Assembly (NCBI RefSeq): GCF_947492555.1
Contig: NZ_CANLNE010000001.1
Span: forward strand, 620,001-684,000
Reading direction: 5' to 3'
From: an uncultured Roseobacter sp.
Lineage (GTDB): Bacteria > Pseudomonadota > Alphaproteobacteria > Rhodobacterales > Rhodobacteraceae
Length of the DNA: 64,000 bases
Shown here: positions 1 through 7,201 of the stretch, piece by piece
Layout of the letters: each line of letters starts with the position of its first letter
Numbering within the stretch: position 1 is the stretch's first letter
Made by a program: the position numbers and the translations under genes
The notes under the pieces: model-generated
Told to the model about the DNA's origin: nothing
Seen by the model: the letters and a program-made list of their open reading frames with translations, nothing else
Database searches by the model: none

Positions 1-655
1 AGTCGAGGTGCATGATCTTCTTGCGCACGCCGCCCTGCTCCACCAGTTCCAGCGCGATATCATAATACTGATAGCCCGACAGGCCGGAGCGCAGGCTGTC
101 GACTTTCATCGGAAAACTGAACCGCATCTGGATGCGTGCGTCAAAACTCTCCAGGTCGGTAATGTAATCGTCCAGCGCGCCCTCGATCACCTCGAAACTG
201 AAGGTCTCTTCGGCGTGCTTGTAGAACGACCGCATGATACGGGACATGTTGATGCCCTTCTTGTCGGCCTCAAGGCTGACAGAACCGGTTACCGATGTCT
301 CCAATGTCAGATCACCGTTATCCCGGGTATGAAACCGGATGGGCAGCCTAAAATTCGAAATACCCACATGCTGGATCTGCTGTTTCGCGCCACGAATGAG
401 GCTGGACGGCCCGTTCTGCAAATCAGGCAGCGTGGATTTATAGCCGTCATCGGTCGCAAAATCTTCCGGATAGTCACGTGAAAACGCTGGATAGGCGACC
501 GTGTCGCTGCCCGGGATGAGCCGCGCAACCGAGGGGTCCAGCTCAAGAATTTCAGTGGTCGTCGCGCCTTTTGCCCAGTTTCGGAGAATGGCGAGCGCTG
601 TTTCTGCTTCCTCGCGATCCGGTGTGGCATCAAGTACGGGTGTGTGGATGTTCAT
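1..655 (-). CDS. folE2: GTP cyclohydrolase FolE2 (type IB), 3'-truncated by window edge
   Basis: The frame opens with ATG at 655, behind GAGGG eight bases upstream, and stays open to base 1, so about 218 N-terminal residues are visible and the C-terminus lies outside. The stretch near residues 75-95 (KQQIQHVGISNFRLPI) is typical of COG1469/FolE2, the zinc-independent alternative to FolE that converts GTP to 7,8-dihydroneopterin triphosphate for folate or queuosine synthesis. It lies 154 bases downstream of metZ on the same strand and could be co-transcribed. The family call rests on recognition of the N-terminal half; the active-site region near the C-terminus cannot be checked here. Confidence 0.88.
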   Translation of the reverse strand, partial: MNIHTPVLDATPDREEAETALAILRNWAKGATTTEILELDPSVARLIPGSDTVAYPAFSRDYPEDFATDDGYKSTLPDLQNGPSSLIRGAKQQIQHVGISNFRLPIRFHTRDNGDLTLETSVTGSVSLEADKKGINMSRIMRSFYKHAEETFSFEVIEGALDDYITDLESFDARIQMRFSFPMKVDSLRSGLSGYQYYDIALELVEQGGVRKKIMHLD

Positions 656-809
656 CGCTATGTCCCTCATGACGGCGTCTGACTTAAAGATAGGGCGCGC
701 AGGCGGCCCGGCCAACTCTCCTCACAAATACGTCAGGATCAAGCAACAAGATCAGTTTTCACACAAAATTCCTGACAAGGGGAAAATCTGGCGCGCGTTG
801 TCAGTTTCG

Positions 810-1991
810 TCAGGCCGTCTCCAGCGCTTGCAGAATGTCAGCCACCAGATCCTCGGGATCTTCGATGCCAACGCTGATGCGCACCAGACCGTCGGTGATC
901 CCCAAGGCATCCTTCTGATCCTGCGGCAGGCGCTGGTGGGTCGTGGTTGCCGGGTGGGTCATGATGGTTTTTGCGTCGCCCAGATTGTTGGAGATCACGC
1001 CAACCTCGATCGCGTTCAGAAAGCGAAAGGCCGCGTCCTTGCCCGCTTTCAGGTCAATCGACAGCACCGTGCCGCCCTGCCCCATCTGGCGCTGCACCAG
1101 ATTACTTTGCGCGTGGCTGCTATGGCCGGGATAGATCACCCGCGAGAGTTTTGCGTGACCCTGCAACGCCTCCGCGATGGTGGTTGCATTGGTGGTCTGG
1201 GCGCGGACCCGTAGATCGAGCGTCTCCAATCCCTTGAGCATCACCCAGGCCGTAAAGGGGCTCATCGATCCGCCCGTGTGTTTCATATAAGGCTCAACGG
1301 TCTTGCGGATGAACTCCTGCGTGCCAAGGATCACGCCCCCCAGCGCGCGACCCTGTCCGTCAATGTGTTTGGTCGCGGAATAGATCACCACATCAGCACC
1401 CTGCGCCACGGCGTCTGACCAGACCGGCGTCGCAAAAACGTTATCTACCAGCACCTTGGCCCCCTTGGCATGGGCAAGTGCGGCGACACCGGCGATGTCC
1501 ACAACCTGCAGTGTCGGGTTCGAAATGGATTCGAAAAACACCGCTGCGGTGTCGTCCCGGATCGCTGCTTCCCATGCCGCAAGATCGGTGCCATCGACAA
1601 ATGTCACCTCGACACCAAAGCGGGTCAGCACCTCTTCGAGGACATAAAGACAGGACCCGAACAAGGCGCGGGCGGACACGACATGATCGCCAGCCTTGAG
1701 CATTGATGTCAGCGCGCCCGACACCGCCGCCATGCCGGAGGCCGTGGCGAAGGCGTCTTCCGCCCCCTCCAGCGCGGCGATGCGTTCTTCGAACATTGCA
1801 ACCGTCGGATTGCCGTAGCGGGCGTAGATAAACTCATCCGGTCCAGCCTCGAGAAACCGCGCCTCGGCGGCCTCGGCCGTGTCGTAGACAAATCCCTGTG
1901 TGAGAAAAATAGCCTCGGATACTTCGCCATACTGGCTGCGGCGCGTACCGCTATGGACGGCGCGGGAGCGTGGTTTCAAATTGCGTGTCAT
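810..1991 (-). CDS. metZ: O-succinylhomoserine sulfhydrylase (MetZ)
   Basis: 393-residue PLP enzyme of the Cys/Met metabolism fold-type I family. It makes homocysteine from O-succinyl- (or O-acetyl-) homoserine and sulfide in the cytoplasm. The Schiff-base lysine is K208 in YSATKHIDGQGRA, a context typical of MetZ rather than MetB. I place the start at ATG 1991 (MTRNLK), with GGAG nine to ten bases upstream. An in-frame ATG at 2042 would put the coding region inside the terminator hairpin of the leader and is rejected. The gene sits behind a SAM-II riboswitch, so methionine/SAM feedback on transcription is expected. Confidence 0.93.
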   Translation of the reverse strand: MTRNLKPRSRAVHSGTRRSQYGEVSEAIFLTQGFVYDTAEAAEARFLEAGPDEFIYARYGNPTVAMFEERIAALEGAEDAFATASGMAAVSGALTSMLKAGDHVVSARALFGSCLYVLEEVLTRFGVEVTFVDGTDLAAWEAAIRDDTAAVFFESISNPTLQVVDIAGVAALAHAKGAKVLVDNVFATPVWSDAVAQGADVVIYSATKHIDGQGRALGGVILGTQEFIRKTVEPYMKHTGGSMSPFTAWVMLKGLETLDLRVRAQTTNATTIAEALQGHAKLSRVIYPGHSSHAQSNLVQRQMGQGGTVLSIDLKAGKDAAFRFLNAIEVGVISNNLGDAKTIMTHPATTTHQRLPQDQKDALGITDGLVRISVGIEDPEDLVADILQALETA

Positions 1992-2019
1992 GTCTTCATC
2001 TCCAGCCCTCATCGGGCAC

Positions 2020-2054
2020 AAAAAAACCCCAGACGCGGTCAACGCGACGGGGTT
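2020..2054 (-). terminator. Terminator hairpin in the metZ leader (riboswitch expression platform)
   Basis: On the minus strand AACCCC (2054-2049) and an inner CGCG pair with CGCG and GGGG, followed by a run of seven T ending near 2020. It lies between the SAM-II aptamer and the metZ start codon, which suggests transcriptional attenuation. Direct copies of CCGATGAGGG flank the hairpin (2055-2064 and 2006-2015), so the same strand could pair with either copy. Confidence 0.75.
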
Positions 2055-2059
2055 CCCTC

Positions 2060-2121
2060 ATCGGTGACCTTTTAGCGGAATATTTAAAGTGGCCCGCAAT
2101 CCGGTAACAAATCGCCACGCG
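2060..2121 (-). promoter_or_regulatory. SAM-II riboswitch aptamer upstream of metZ
   Basis: Read on the minus strand, the leader carries the SAM-II signature: GTGGCGATTTG, then GGCCACTTTAAA, then GCTAAAAGGT. P1 pairs GTGGC (2114-2118) with GCCAC (2089-2093). The A-rich tail with GCTAAAAGG provides the pseudoknot strand. SAM-II aptamers of this form control met genes in alphaproteobacteria, and the next gene here is metZ. Recognition is by eye; a covariance-model search was not possible. Confidence 0.88.
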
Positions 2122-2139
2122 GGCACAGCTAGAACAAAG

Positions 2140-2167
2140 GGTGTTGCACGTCAACACCGTCACGGTG
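2140..2167. repeat. Overlapping inverted repeats in the metZ/hydrolase divergent promoter region
   Basis: GGTGTTG-CACGT-CAACACC (2140-2158) overlaps CACCG-TCA-CGGTG (2155-2167). Both lie between metZ and the divergent hydrolase gene, just upstream of the aptamer on the minus strand. Their position fits an operator for either gene. No specific regulator is recognised. Confidence 0.4.
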
Positions 2168-2244
2168 CTGTAACAGTAAATTCACGCCCCTGTCGTATGT
2201 ATTTGAGATAGCTCAACCACAATATCTTGTAGAAGGGGCAGGCC

Positions 2245-3243
2245 ATGCCGTTGCTCAGGATCAACGCCCGTGACGGGATGCTGACACTGCACCGTAGGGC
2301 GACACCGGTACCTGACGCAGTCCGGGCGACACGCGCTGCACCCGGCCCCGCGATCATCATGATCCACGGGTTCAAATACGCCCCTGAGAGCACAAACCAT
2401 TGCCCTCACAAGAAAATATTTCGTGACAGCGCGCACGGTTGGCCCGCATCGCTGGGGTATAATACCGGTTTCCAAGAGGAAGGTCTGGGCATTGCTTTTG
2501 GCTGGTACGCACGCGGCCCGCTTGCGCAGGTGCACCGCCGGGCGGCAAATCTGGGACGGACCCTTGCACAACTGGTGGAGGTTCTGAAAGGCGCAGCCCC
2601 CAAGAGGCCAACTCATATTATAGCACACTCCATGGGTGCGGAAATCGCGCTGTCCGCGCTTGGGCACCTACCGTCGCAGGCCGTTCAGCGCATGGTGCTG
2701 CTGACCGGCGCAAGTTTTACAAGCCATGCGGAGACAATGCTGCGCACGCAGGCCGGACGCTCTGTGGAAGTCTTCAATGTCACAAGCCGGGAAAACGATC
2801 TCTTTGATCTGGCGTTTGAGCGTCTGGTTGCCGCGCCGGGCGGACAAGACCGGGCCATCGGTCTCGGGATCGATCTGCCAAATGTCGTCAACCTGCAACT
2901 CGACTGCGCGGACACGCTGTCAGGGCTCGCGACCCTGGGACTGCCCATTGCAGCACCGGAACGACGCGTGTGCCACTGGTCCAGCTACCGGCGTCCGGGC
3001 GTAATGGCGCTCTATTCCCGGCTGCTGCGTGATCCGCTCGGCCTGCCGCAGGCGCGACTTGCCCAGCTGCTGCCGGACACGCCGGACCCAAGATGGTCTC
3101 GTCTTGTCAAACCGCCCGCGCGCGCGCTGCCCAAAAACCTCGACGCGGGGAGATTAGCCGCTGCCGCGCAGGTTCTCCGCGCCAAAGCCGGCCTGTTTCA
3201 GACCGCCTCCACCGGCATCAAAGCCAAGAAACCTGCGTATTGA
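2245..3243 (+). CDS. alpha/beta-hydrolase fold protein (putative esterase/lipase)
   Basis: 332 residues. The N-terminal part gives the expected beta strand and oxyanion element (PAIIMIHGFKY, residues 35-45). The nucleophile elbow is at residues 127-131 as AHSMG, with Ser129 the likely nucleophile; the first position is Ala rather than the usual Gly. A C-terminal HWSSYRRPG segment could supply the catalytic His. There is no signal peptide, so it is probably cytoplasmic. It stands alone and divergent from metZ. The substrate is unknown; it resembles proteobacterial DUF900-like/serine esterases only loosely. Confidence 0.75.
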   Translation: MPLLRINARDGMLTLHRRATPVPDAVRATRAAPGPAIIMIHGFKYAPESTNHCPHKKIFRDSAHGWPASLGYNTGFQEEGLGIAFGWYARGPLAQVHRRAANLGRTLAQLVEVLKGAAPKRPTHIIAHSMGAEIALSALGHLPSQAVQRMVLLTGASFTSHAETMLRTQAGRSVEVFNVTSRENDLFDLAFERLVAAPGGQDRAIGLGIDLPNVVNLQLDCADTLSGLATLGLPIAAPERRVCHWSSYRRPGVMALYSRLLRDPLGLPQARLAQLLPDTPDPRWSRLVKPPARALPKNLDAGRLAAAAQVLRAKAGLFQTASTGIKAKKPAY

Positions 3244-3413
3244 GCGCCTGAACGGCATAGCAATGTTGAGAGACAACGGCACCGCAGACACGCGCGCAAT
3301 TTGCAACGCCACGCTGCAAAATCTGCACTTTGGCGCACAGGGTGATGATTTTCTTTGCTTGAATGCGGGATTTTCGCGCAAACTCGCCAGATGTTTTTGG
3401 GGGGTTGCCGAAA

Positions 3414-4139
3414 TTGACCGTAAATGAATGGATGTATTCGCCTGGGATACTCGTCTATCTGGCGGGCGCGCTGTACGTGGCGGGGCTCATCACCATCAAC
3501 CAGATCGTGCTGCGCCTTCTGATCCTGTCGGGCACATCCGTTTACATTCTCTACTATGCAACCGTGGCAGCCACGCCCCTGTGGGAGGCGATTTACGTCA
3601 GCCTGATGATCGGCAGCGCAAACCTGATCGGCCTCTCAAGCCTGCTGGCACGCCGGTCCCGGCTGGCGATCCCGCGGGCGCATGCGGATATATACCGGGA
3701 CTTTCCGCCCCTGCCGCCGGGAGATTTCCGCAGCCTGATGAAGCTGGCAAGCCGCTACAGGGTCGATGATGAACGGCAGGTCACAACGGAAGGGATGGCT
3801 GGTTCGCGGCTCTACTACGTGATTTCCGGCGCAACGCGGCTGCAGAAGGGTGACAATGAATTCATTCTACCGCCCCAATTCTTTCTGGGCGAGATTGCCT
3901 TTCTCATCGGACAACCCAGTTCGGCTTCTACCTGGTTGGAGCCAGGAGCCGAAGTGCTGGAATGGCGCTTCGACGATCTACGTCAGAAGTGCAAGCGCAG
4001 TTCACGGTTTCGCCTTGCCCTGGAGGCAGCGATTTCTGTTGATCTGGCTCGCAAGGTCGCGCGCGCCGTTGGTCCAAACTCGGTGCGTCCCCGCCCACCA
4101 GTCAAATCAATGACTCCTGAAGAGTTGATGGTTAACTAG
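3414..4139 (+). CDS. Membrane-anchored Popeye/cyclic-nucleotide-binding-like protein
   Basis: About 241 residues from TTG at 3414, preceded by GGGGGG at good spacing. An in-frame ATG at 3363 lacks a ribosome site and precedes the first helix by a poor segment. Three hydrophobic helices fill roughly residues 8-85. A soluble C-terminal half then has the jelly-roll pattern of cyclic-nucleotide-binding domains (an ISGATRLQKGD turn, then FFLGEIAFL). This architecture is that of Popeye-domain proteins. The ligand is not determined, and the phosphate-binding cassette is not a canonical cNMP one. Its 3' end overlaps the convergent yciB by eight bases. Confidence 0.6.
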   Translation: MTVNEWMYSPGILVYLAGALYVAGLITINQIVLRLLILSGTSVYILYYATVAATPLWEAIYVSLMIGSANLIGLSSLLARRSRLAIPRAHADIYRDFPPLPPGDFRSLMKLASRYRVDDERQVTTEGMAGSRLYYVISGATRLQKGDNEFILPPQFFLGEIAFLIGQPSSASTWLEPGAEVLEWRFDDLRQKCKRSSRFRLALEAAISVDLARKVARAVGPNSVRPRPPVKSMTPEELMVN

Positions 4140-4746
4140 GGTCTTCGCTTTCATCTGTGATCAGATAGCTTTGCAGCGTGGTGAACTGCCACATCAGAAA
4201 AGCCATCAACGCCACGGGGAAGCCGAAGGTTTCGATCTTGACCCAGGCATCCGTGGACATCGTGCGCCAGACGATTTCGTTTGCCACCGCCAATGCAGCA
4301 AAAGCCGCACAGAGCCTGCGGGTCAGGATCATCCAGCCCTCGTCCCGCATCGGCATCATTTCGTTCATCACGTAGGCCAGATAAGACTGCCCGCGCAGCA
4401 GCCCAATCCCGAGCAGTGCCGCAAACAATCCATAGACAATCGTGGTCTTCATCTTGAAGAAGCGTTCGTCGTTGAACCAGGCAGTCAAACCGCCGAAAAA
4501 GATCACCATGATAGCCGTGAAAACCTGCATCCGGCTCAGCTGTCCGGTTAATTTCCACAGAATCGCCATGGCCACCAGAAGGATCGGCACAAAGACCAGG
4601 GCAGCGATGATGAAGCCCGTATACTCGGTGCCGCCAATCACGAAGACGTCTTCCTTGATCCGCAGATAGATCAGGAAAAACAGAATCGTAGGCCCCAGTT
4701 CGAGCACTTGTTTCACAATCGGGTTCACCGGTTTCGCGTCTGACAT
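4132..4746 (-). CDS. yciB: Inner-membrane septation protein A family (YciB/IspZ)
   Basis: 204 residues, at least five hydrophobic segments, with the family hallmark LELGPTILFFLIY near the N-terminus and the NDERFFKMKTTIVYGLFA block around residues 90-107. YciB proteins are integral inner-membrane proteins linked to cell-envelope synthesis and division in enterobacteria; the role in alphaproteobacteria is less clear. Start at ATG 4746 with GGAAG seven bases upstream; an adjacent TTG at 4749 is the alternative. It lies nine bases downstream of the EamA gene, and ftsY is further upstream, so the three probably form an operon. Confidence 0.9.
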   Translation of the reverse strand: MSDAKPVNPIVKQVLELGPTILFFLIYLRIKEDVFVIGGTEYTGFIIAALVFVPILLVAMAILWKLTGQLSRMQVFTAIMVIFFGGLTAWFNDERFFKMKTTIVYGLFAALLGIGLLRGQSYLAYVMNEMMPMRDEGWMILTRRLCAAFAALAVANEIVWRTMSTDAWVKIETFGFPVALMAFLMWQFTTLQSYLITDESEDPS

Positions 4747-4755
4747 CAATTCTTC

Positions 4756-5658
4756 CTATCCGCCCATCTCAACTATCACAGCGCCCAGCGCAATCAATGC
4801 CATCAGGGCAATCCGCCGCGGGCCAACCGTTTCTTTCAGGAACAGCCATCCGATGACGGCCGCAAAAACGGTCGAGGTCTCGCGCAGCACGGCCGCCTCG
4901 CCGACCTTGTCGAGCCGTGTGGCCATCATCACCGCACCAAAGCTCAACGGCGCGACCAACCCGCCCACCAAACCGCGCGCCATCAGCGGGCCCAATGTCG
5001 GTCGGTCAGGCATCCGGAGCCAGCGCAGGGCGGCGACAAAGGGCATGAAAAACCCGTCAATCATGAAAAACCAGGCCAGAAAGGTGAAAGGATTTGCCGT
5101 CGCCCGGATACCGTAGGCATCATAGGTCGTATAGAGCGCCACAAAGAGACCGGTAAGGACCGCCAGCCCAAGCGCCGCGTTCAGCGTTTCCCGCTCTGAC
5201 ACCAGGAACACCATGTTGTAGATCGCGAGACCAAAGATACCGGCCAGCAGAACGGCCACACCGATCCATTGGACGCCGGTGAAAGTCTCCCCAAAGATGA
5301 GATAGGCGCCGATCACCGTGAAGAGCGGCCCGGTGCCACGCACAACCGGATAGACGACCGTATAGGCCCCCTTGGTATAGGCCCAGGCCTGCAGCAATTT
5401 GTAGATCACATGGATTACCCAGACGGCGGCAAAGATTGGCCACATATGCGGTTCTGGCCACGGCACAACAAAGAGGGCAAAGGGCACCGCCATGGCCATG
5501 TAGCAGAAATCAATGGCCCCGCGGGTCAGCCAGGGATCATGCCGGCCCTTTTGCAGCGCGCCAAAGACCGCGTGCAAAAAGGCGGCCATCAAGGCAAGCC
5601 CCAGCGCCACCTGATGACCGGTTTCGGTCCCCTCGATTGAAATCAGCCAATCTGTCAC
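4756..5658 (-). CDS. EamA/DMT-superfamily transporter
   Basis: 300 residues with about ten hydrophobic helices arranged as two EamA-like repeats; a typical repeat end reads YPVVRGTGPLFTVIGAYLIF around residues 105-125. Such permeases export small metabolites; the substrate cannot be inferred. Translation appears to start at GTG 5658 with GGGG about nine bases upstream. The gene is downstream of ftsY, separated by a region holding a long hairpin-forming inverted repeat, and is followed closely by yciB. Confidence 0.85.
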   Translation of the reverse strand: MTDWLISIEGTETGHQVALGLALMAAFLHAVFGALQKGRHDPWLTRGAIDFCYMAMAVPFALFVVPWPEPHMWPIFAAVWVIHVIYKLLQAWAYTKGAYTVVYPVVRGTGPLFTVIGAYLIFGETFTGVQWIGVAVLLAGIFGLAIYNMVFLVSERETLNAALGLAVLTGLFVALYTTYDAYGIRATANPFTFLAWFFMIDGFFMPFVAALRWLRMPDRPTLGPLMARGLVGGLVAPLSFGAVMMATRLDKVGEAAVLRETSTVFAAVIGWLFLKETVGPRRIALMALIALGAVIVEMGG

Positions 5659-5676
5659 CCTGCGCCCCGGCCAATC

Positions 5677-5749
5677 GGTGGCCTGAAGCCCACCTTACCT
5701 GCTGGGGTAGAGGGTGGTGACAGGCAGGTAGGGTGGGCTTCAGCCCACC
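5677..5749. repeat. REP-like 26-bp inverted repeat between ftsY and the EamA gene
   Basis: Arms 5677-5702 and 5724-5749 are complementary at 24 of 26 positions around a 21-base loop. The right arm itself contains GGTGGGCT-TC-AGCCCACC, a nested palindrome. The G+C-rich stem has no T-run after it, so it is not a simple intrinsic terminator. The GGTGGGCT/AGCCCACC core is of the kind found dispersed as repetitive extragenic palindromes. In the mRNA it would form a strong hairpin between ftsY and the downstream genes. Confidence 0.8.
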
Positions 5750-5761
5750 GTTGCTTCGTGA

Positions 5762-7132
5762 TCATGCGCGCTCAAGGCCCATCAAGGCATCCGCAAAATC
5801 TTCCGGATCAAAGGCATCCAGATCGTCGATCTGCTCTCCCACGCCAATCGCATGGATCGGCAGGCCGAACTTGTCTGCCAGTGCCACCAGCACGCCGCCC
5901 TTTGCTGTGCCGTCTAGTTTCGTCATCACCAGGCCCGAAACGTCCGAGATGTCGCGGAACACCTTCACCTGATTGAGCGCGTTCTGGCCGGTGGTGGCAT
6001 CCAGCACCAGCAACGTGTTGTGCGGCGCAGACTCGTCTTTTTTACGGATCACCCTCACGATCTTGGCCAGCTCTTCCATCAGATCCGTGCGGTTCTGCAA
6101 ACGACCCGCCGTGTCGATCAACAGCAAATCCGCGCCATCGGCCTGCGCCTGGGTCATTGCGTCAAACGCCAGGCTCGCCGGGTCAGAGCCTTCGGGCGCC
6201 GTAAGCACAGGCACCCCCGCGCGCTCCCCCCAGACTTGCAACTGTTCGACCGCCGCCGCGCGGAATGTATCGCCCGCGGCAATCACGACCTTCTTGCCTG
6301 CCGCACGGAACTGGCTGGCCAGTTTCCCAATCGTAGTGGTTTTGCCGGACCCGTTGACGCCAACCACCAAAACCACCTGCGGTGTGCGGGGATAAAGCGG
6401 TAGAGGTTTGGCCACCGGATCCATGATCCGGGCAATCTCCGCAGCCATAAGCTCCTTGATTTCCTGAACCGACAGTTTCCGGCCCAAATGCCCCTCTGCC
6501 ATATTCGCCACCACCCGCAGCGCCGTATCAACGCCCATGTCGGCGGTGATCAGCAACTCTTCCAGCTGCTCCAGCATCGCATCATCCAGCGTACGACGCA
6601 CCACAGTCTTGTCGCTGGAACGGCCCATCAACCGACCGAGAAGACCCGGCCTTTTGCTATCCTCTGGTTGCACCTTCTGTGTCAGCGCCTCGGCGACCGG
6701 CGCCGGATTGCGCGGTAGAACCGTCGGTTCGGGTTCGGGTTCGGGTTCGGGTTCGGGTTCGGGTTCGGGTTCGGGTTCGGGTTCGGGTTCGGGTTCGGGT
6801 TCGGGTTGAAAATCTTCCACAGTAGGGCGTGGGTCAACAGCTTCCTGCACCGCTTCGGATGTGGATTCTGTCACGGCTGGCTCTGCTTCAGGCAGCGCAG
6901 GCGACACTTCATCGGAGACAACGGTCTCGCTGGCTGCTGTCCCCACCTGCGGGTCGATCGGCTGCGGCGCTTCTGCGGGACGTTCGGCGCTTTCCTGGGC
7001 GGGTTGCGTCTCCGACACGTCGGGTGCAACAACCTCTTCTACGCCGCCGTCTTCGACAATCGCCTCAAGCCCCTCGTCGATTTTCGACGACGACTTGAAC
7101 AACCGATCCTTCAGCTTCTTAAAGAATGCCAT
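5762..7132 (-). CDS. ftsY: Signal recognition particle receptor FtsY
   Basis: 456 residues. An acidic N-terminal A domain (to about residue 165) contains a Pro-Glu dipeptide run. The NG GTPase domain follows: P-loop GVNGSGKTTTIGKLA, DTFRAAAVEQL, DTAGR and TKLDGTAKGG are all intact. FtsY receives SRP-ribosome complexes at the inner membrane and activates GTP hydrolysis with Ffh. The A domain is longer than in short FtsY proteins because of the repeat. The gene begins 69 bases downstream of the fds-like gene and heads a likely operon with the EamA gene and yciB. Confidence 0.96.
   Translation of the reverse strand: MAFFKKLKDRLFKSSSKIDEGLEAIVEDGGVEEVVAPDVSETQPAQESAERPAEAPQPIDPQVGTAASETVVSDEVSPALPEAEPAVTESTSEAVQEAVDPRPTVEDFQPEPEPEPEPEPEPEPEPEPEPEPEPEPTVLPRNPAPVAEALTQKVQPEDSKRPGLLGRLMGRSSDKTVVRRTLDDAMLEQLEELLITADMGVDTALRVVANMAEGHLGRKLSVQEIKELMAAEIARIMDPVAKPLPLYPRTPQVVLVVGVNGSGKTTTIGKLASQFRAAGKKVVIAAGDTFRAAAVEQLQVWGERAGVPVLTAPEGSDPASLAFDAMTQAQADGADLLLIDTAGRLQNRTDLMEELAKIVRVIRKKDESAPHNTLLVLDATTGQNALNQVKVFRDISDVSGLVMTKLDGTAKGGVLVALADKFGLPIHAIGVGEQIDDLDAFDPEDFADALMGLERA
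6726..6803. repeat. Hexanucleotide tandem repeat, 13 copies, inside ftsY
   Basis: The unit GGTTCG (plus strand) repeats perfectly 13 times and is read on the minus strand as alternating Pro and Glu codons in the linker between the A and NG domains of FtsY. Because the unit is a multiple of three, slippage would change linker length without a frameshift. The identity of every copy suggests recent expansion. Confidence 0.95.
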
Positions 7133-7201
7133 GCCTGCCCCCGTAGCCTTTCTCCCTCATCTAAGGGGATTTTCAGCGAAGGGAAAGAGCAGCACTCGCG
7201 C

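Noticed and set aside
8-481. Plus-strand frame at the left edge.
   Set aside because: The opposite strand encodes a clear FolE2 N-terminal part that runs off the window.
1992-2042. Upstream in-frame ATG extension of metZ.
   Set aside because: It would run through the leader terminator and precedes the conserved N-terminus; ATG 1991 has the ribosome site.
4128-4135. TTAACCAT-type sequence at the end of the Popeye-like gene.
   Set aside because: It lies at the convergent 3' ends of two genes and not in a promoter, so a CtrA role is unlikely.
6537-6809. Plus-strand open frame ending in a Gly-Ser repeat.
   Set aside because: It is the antisense reading of the ftsY hexanucleotide repeat; FtsY on the other strand has all its catalytic motifs.
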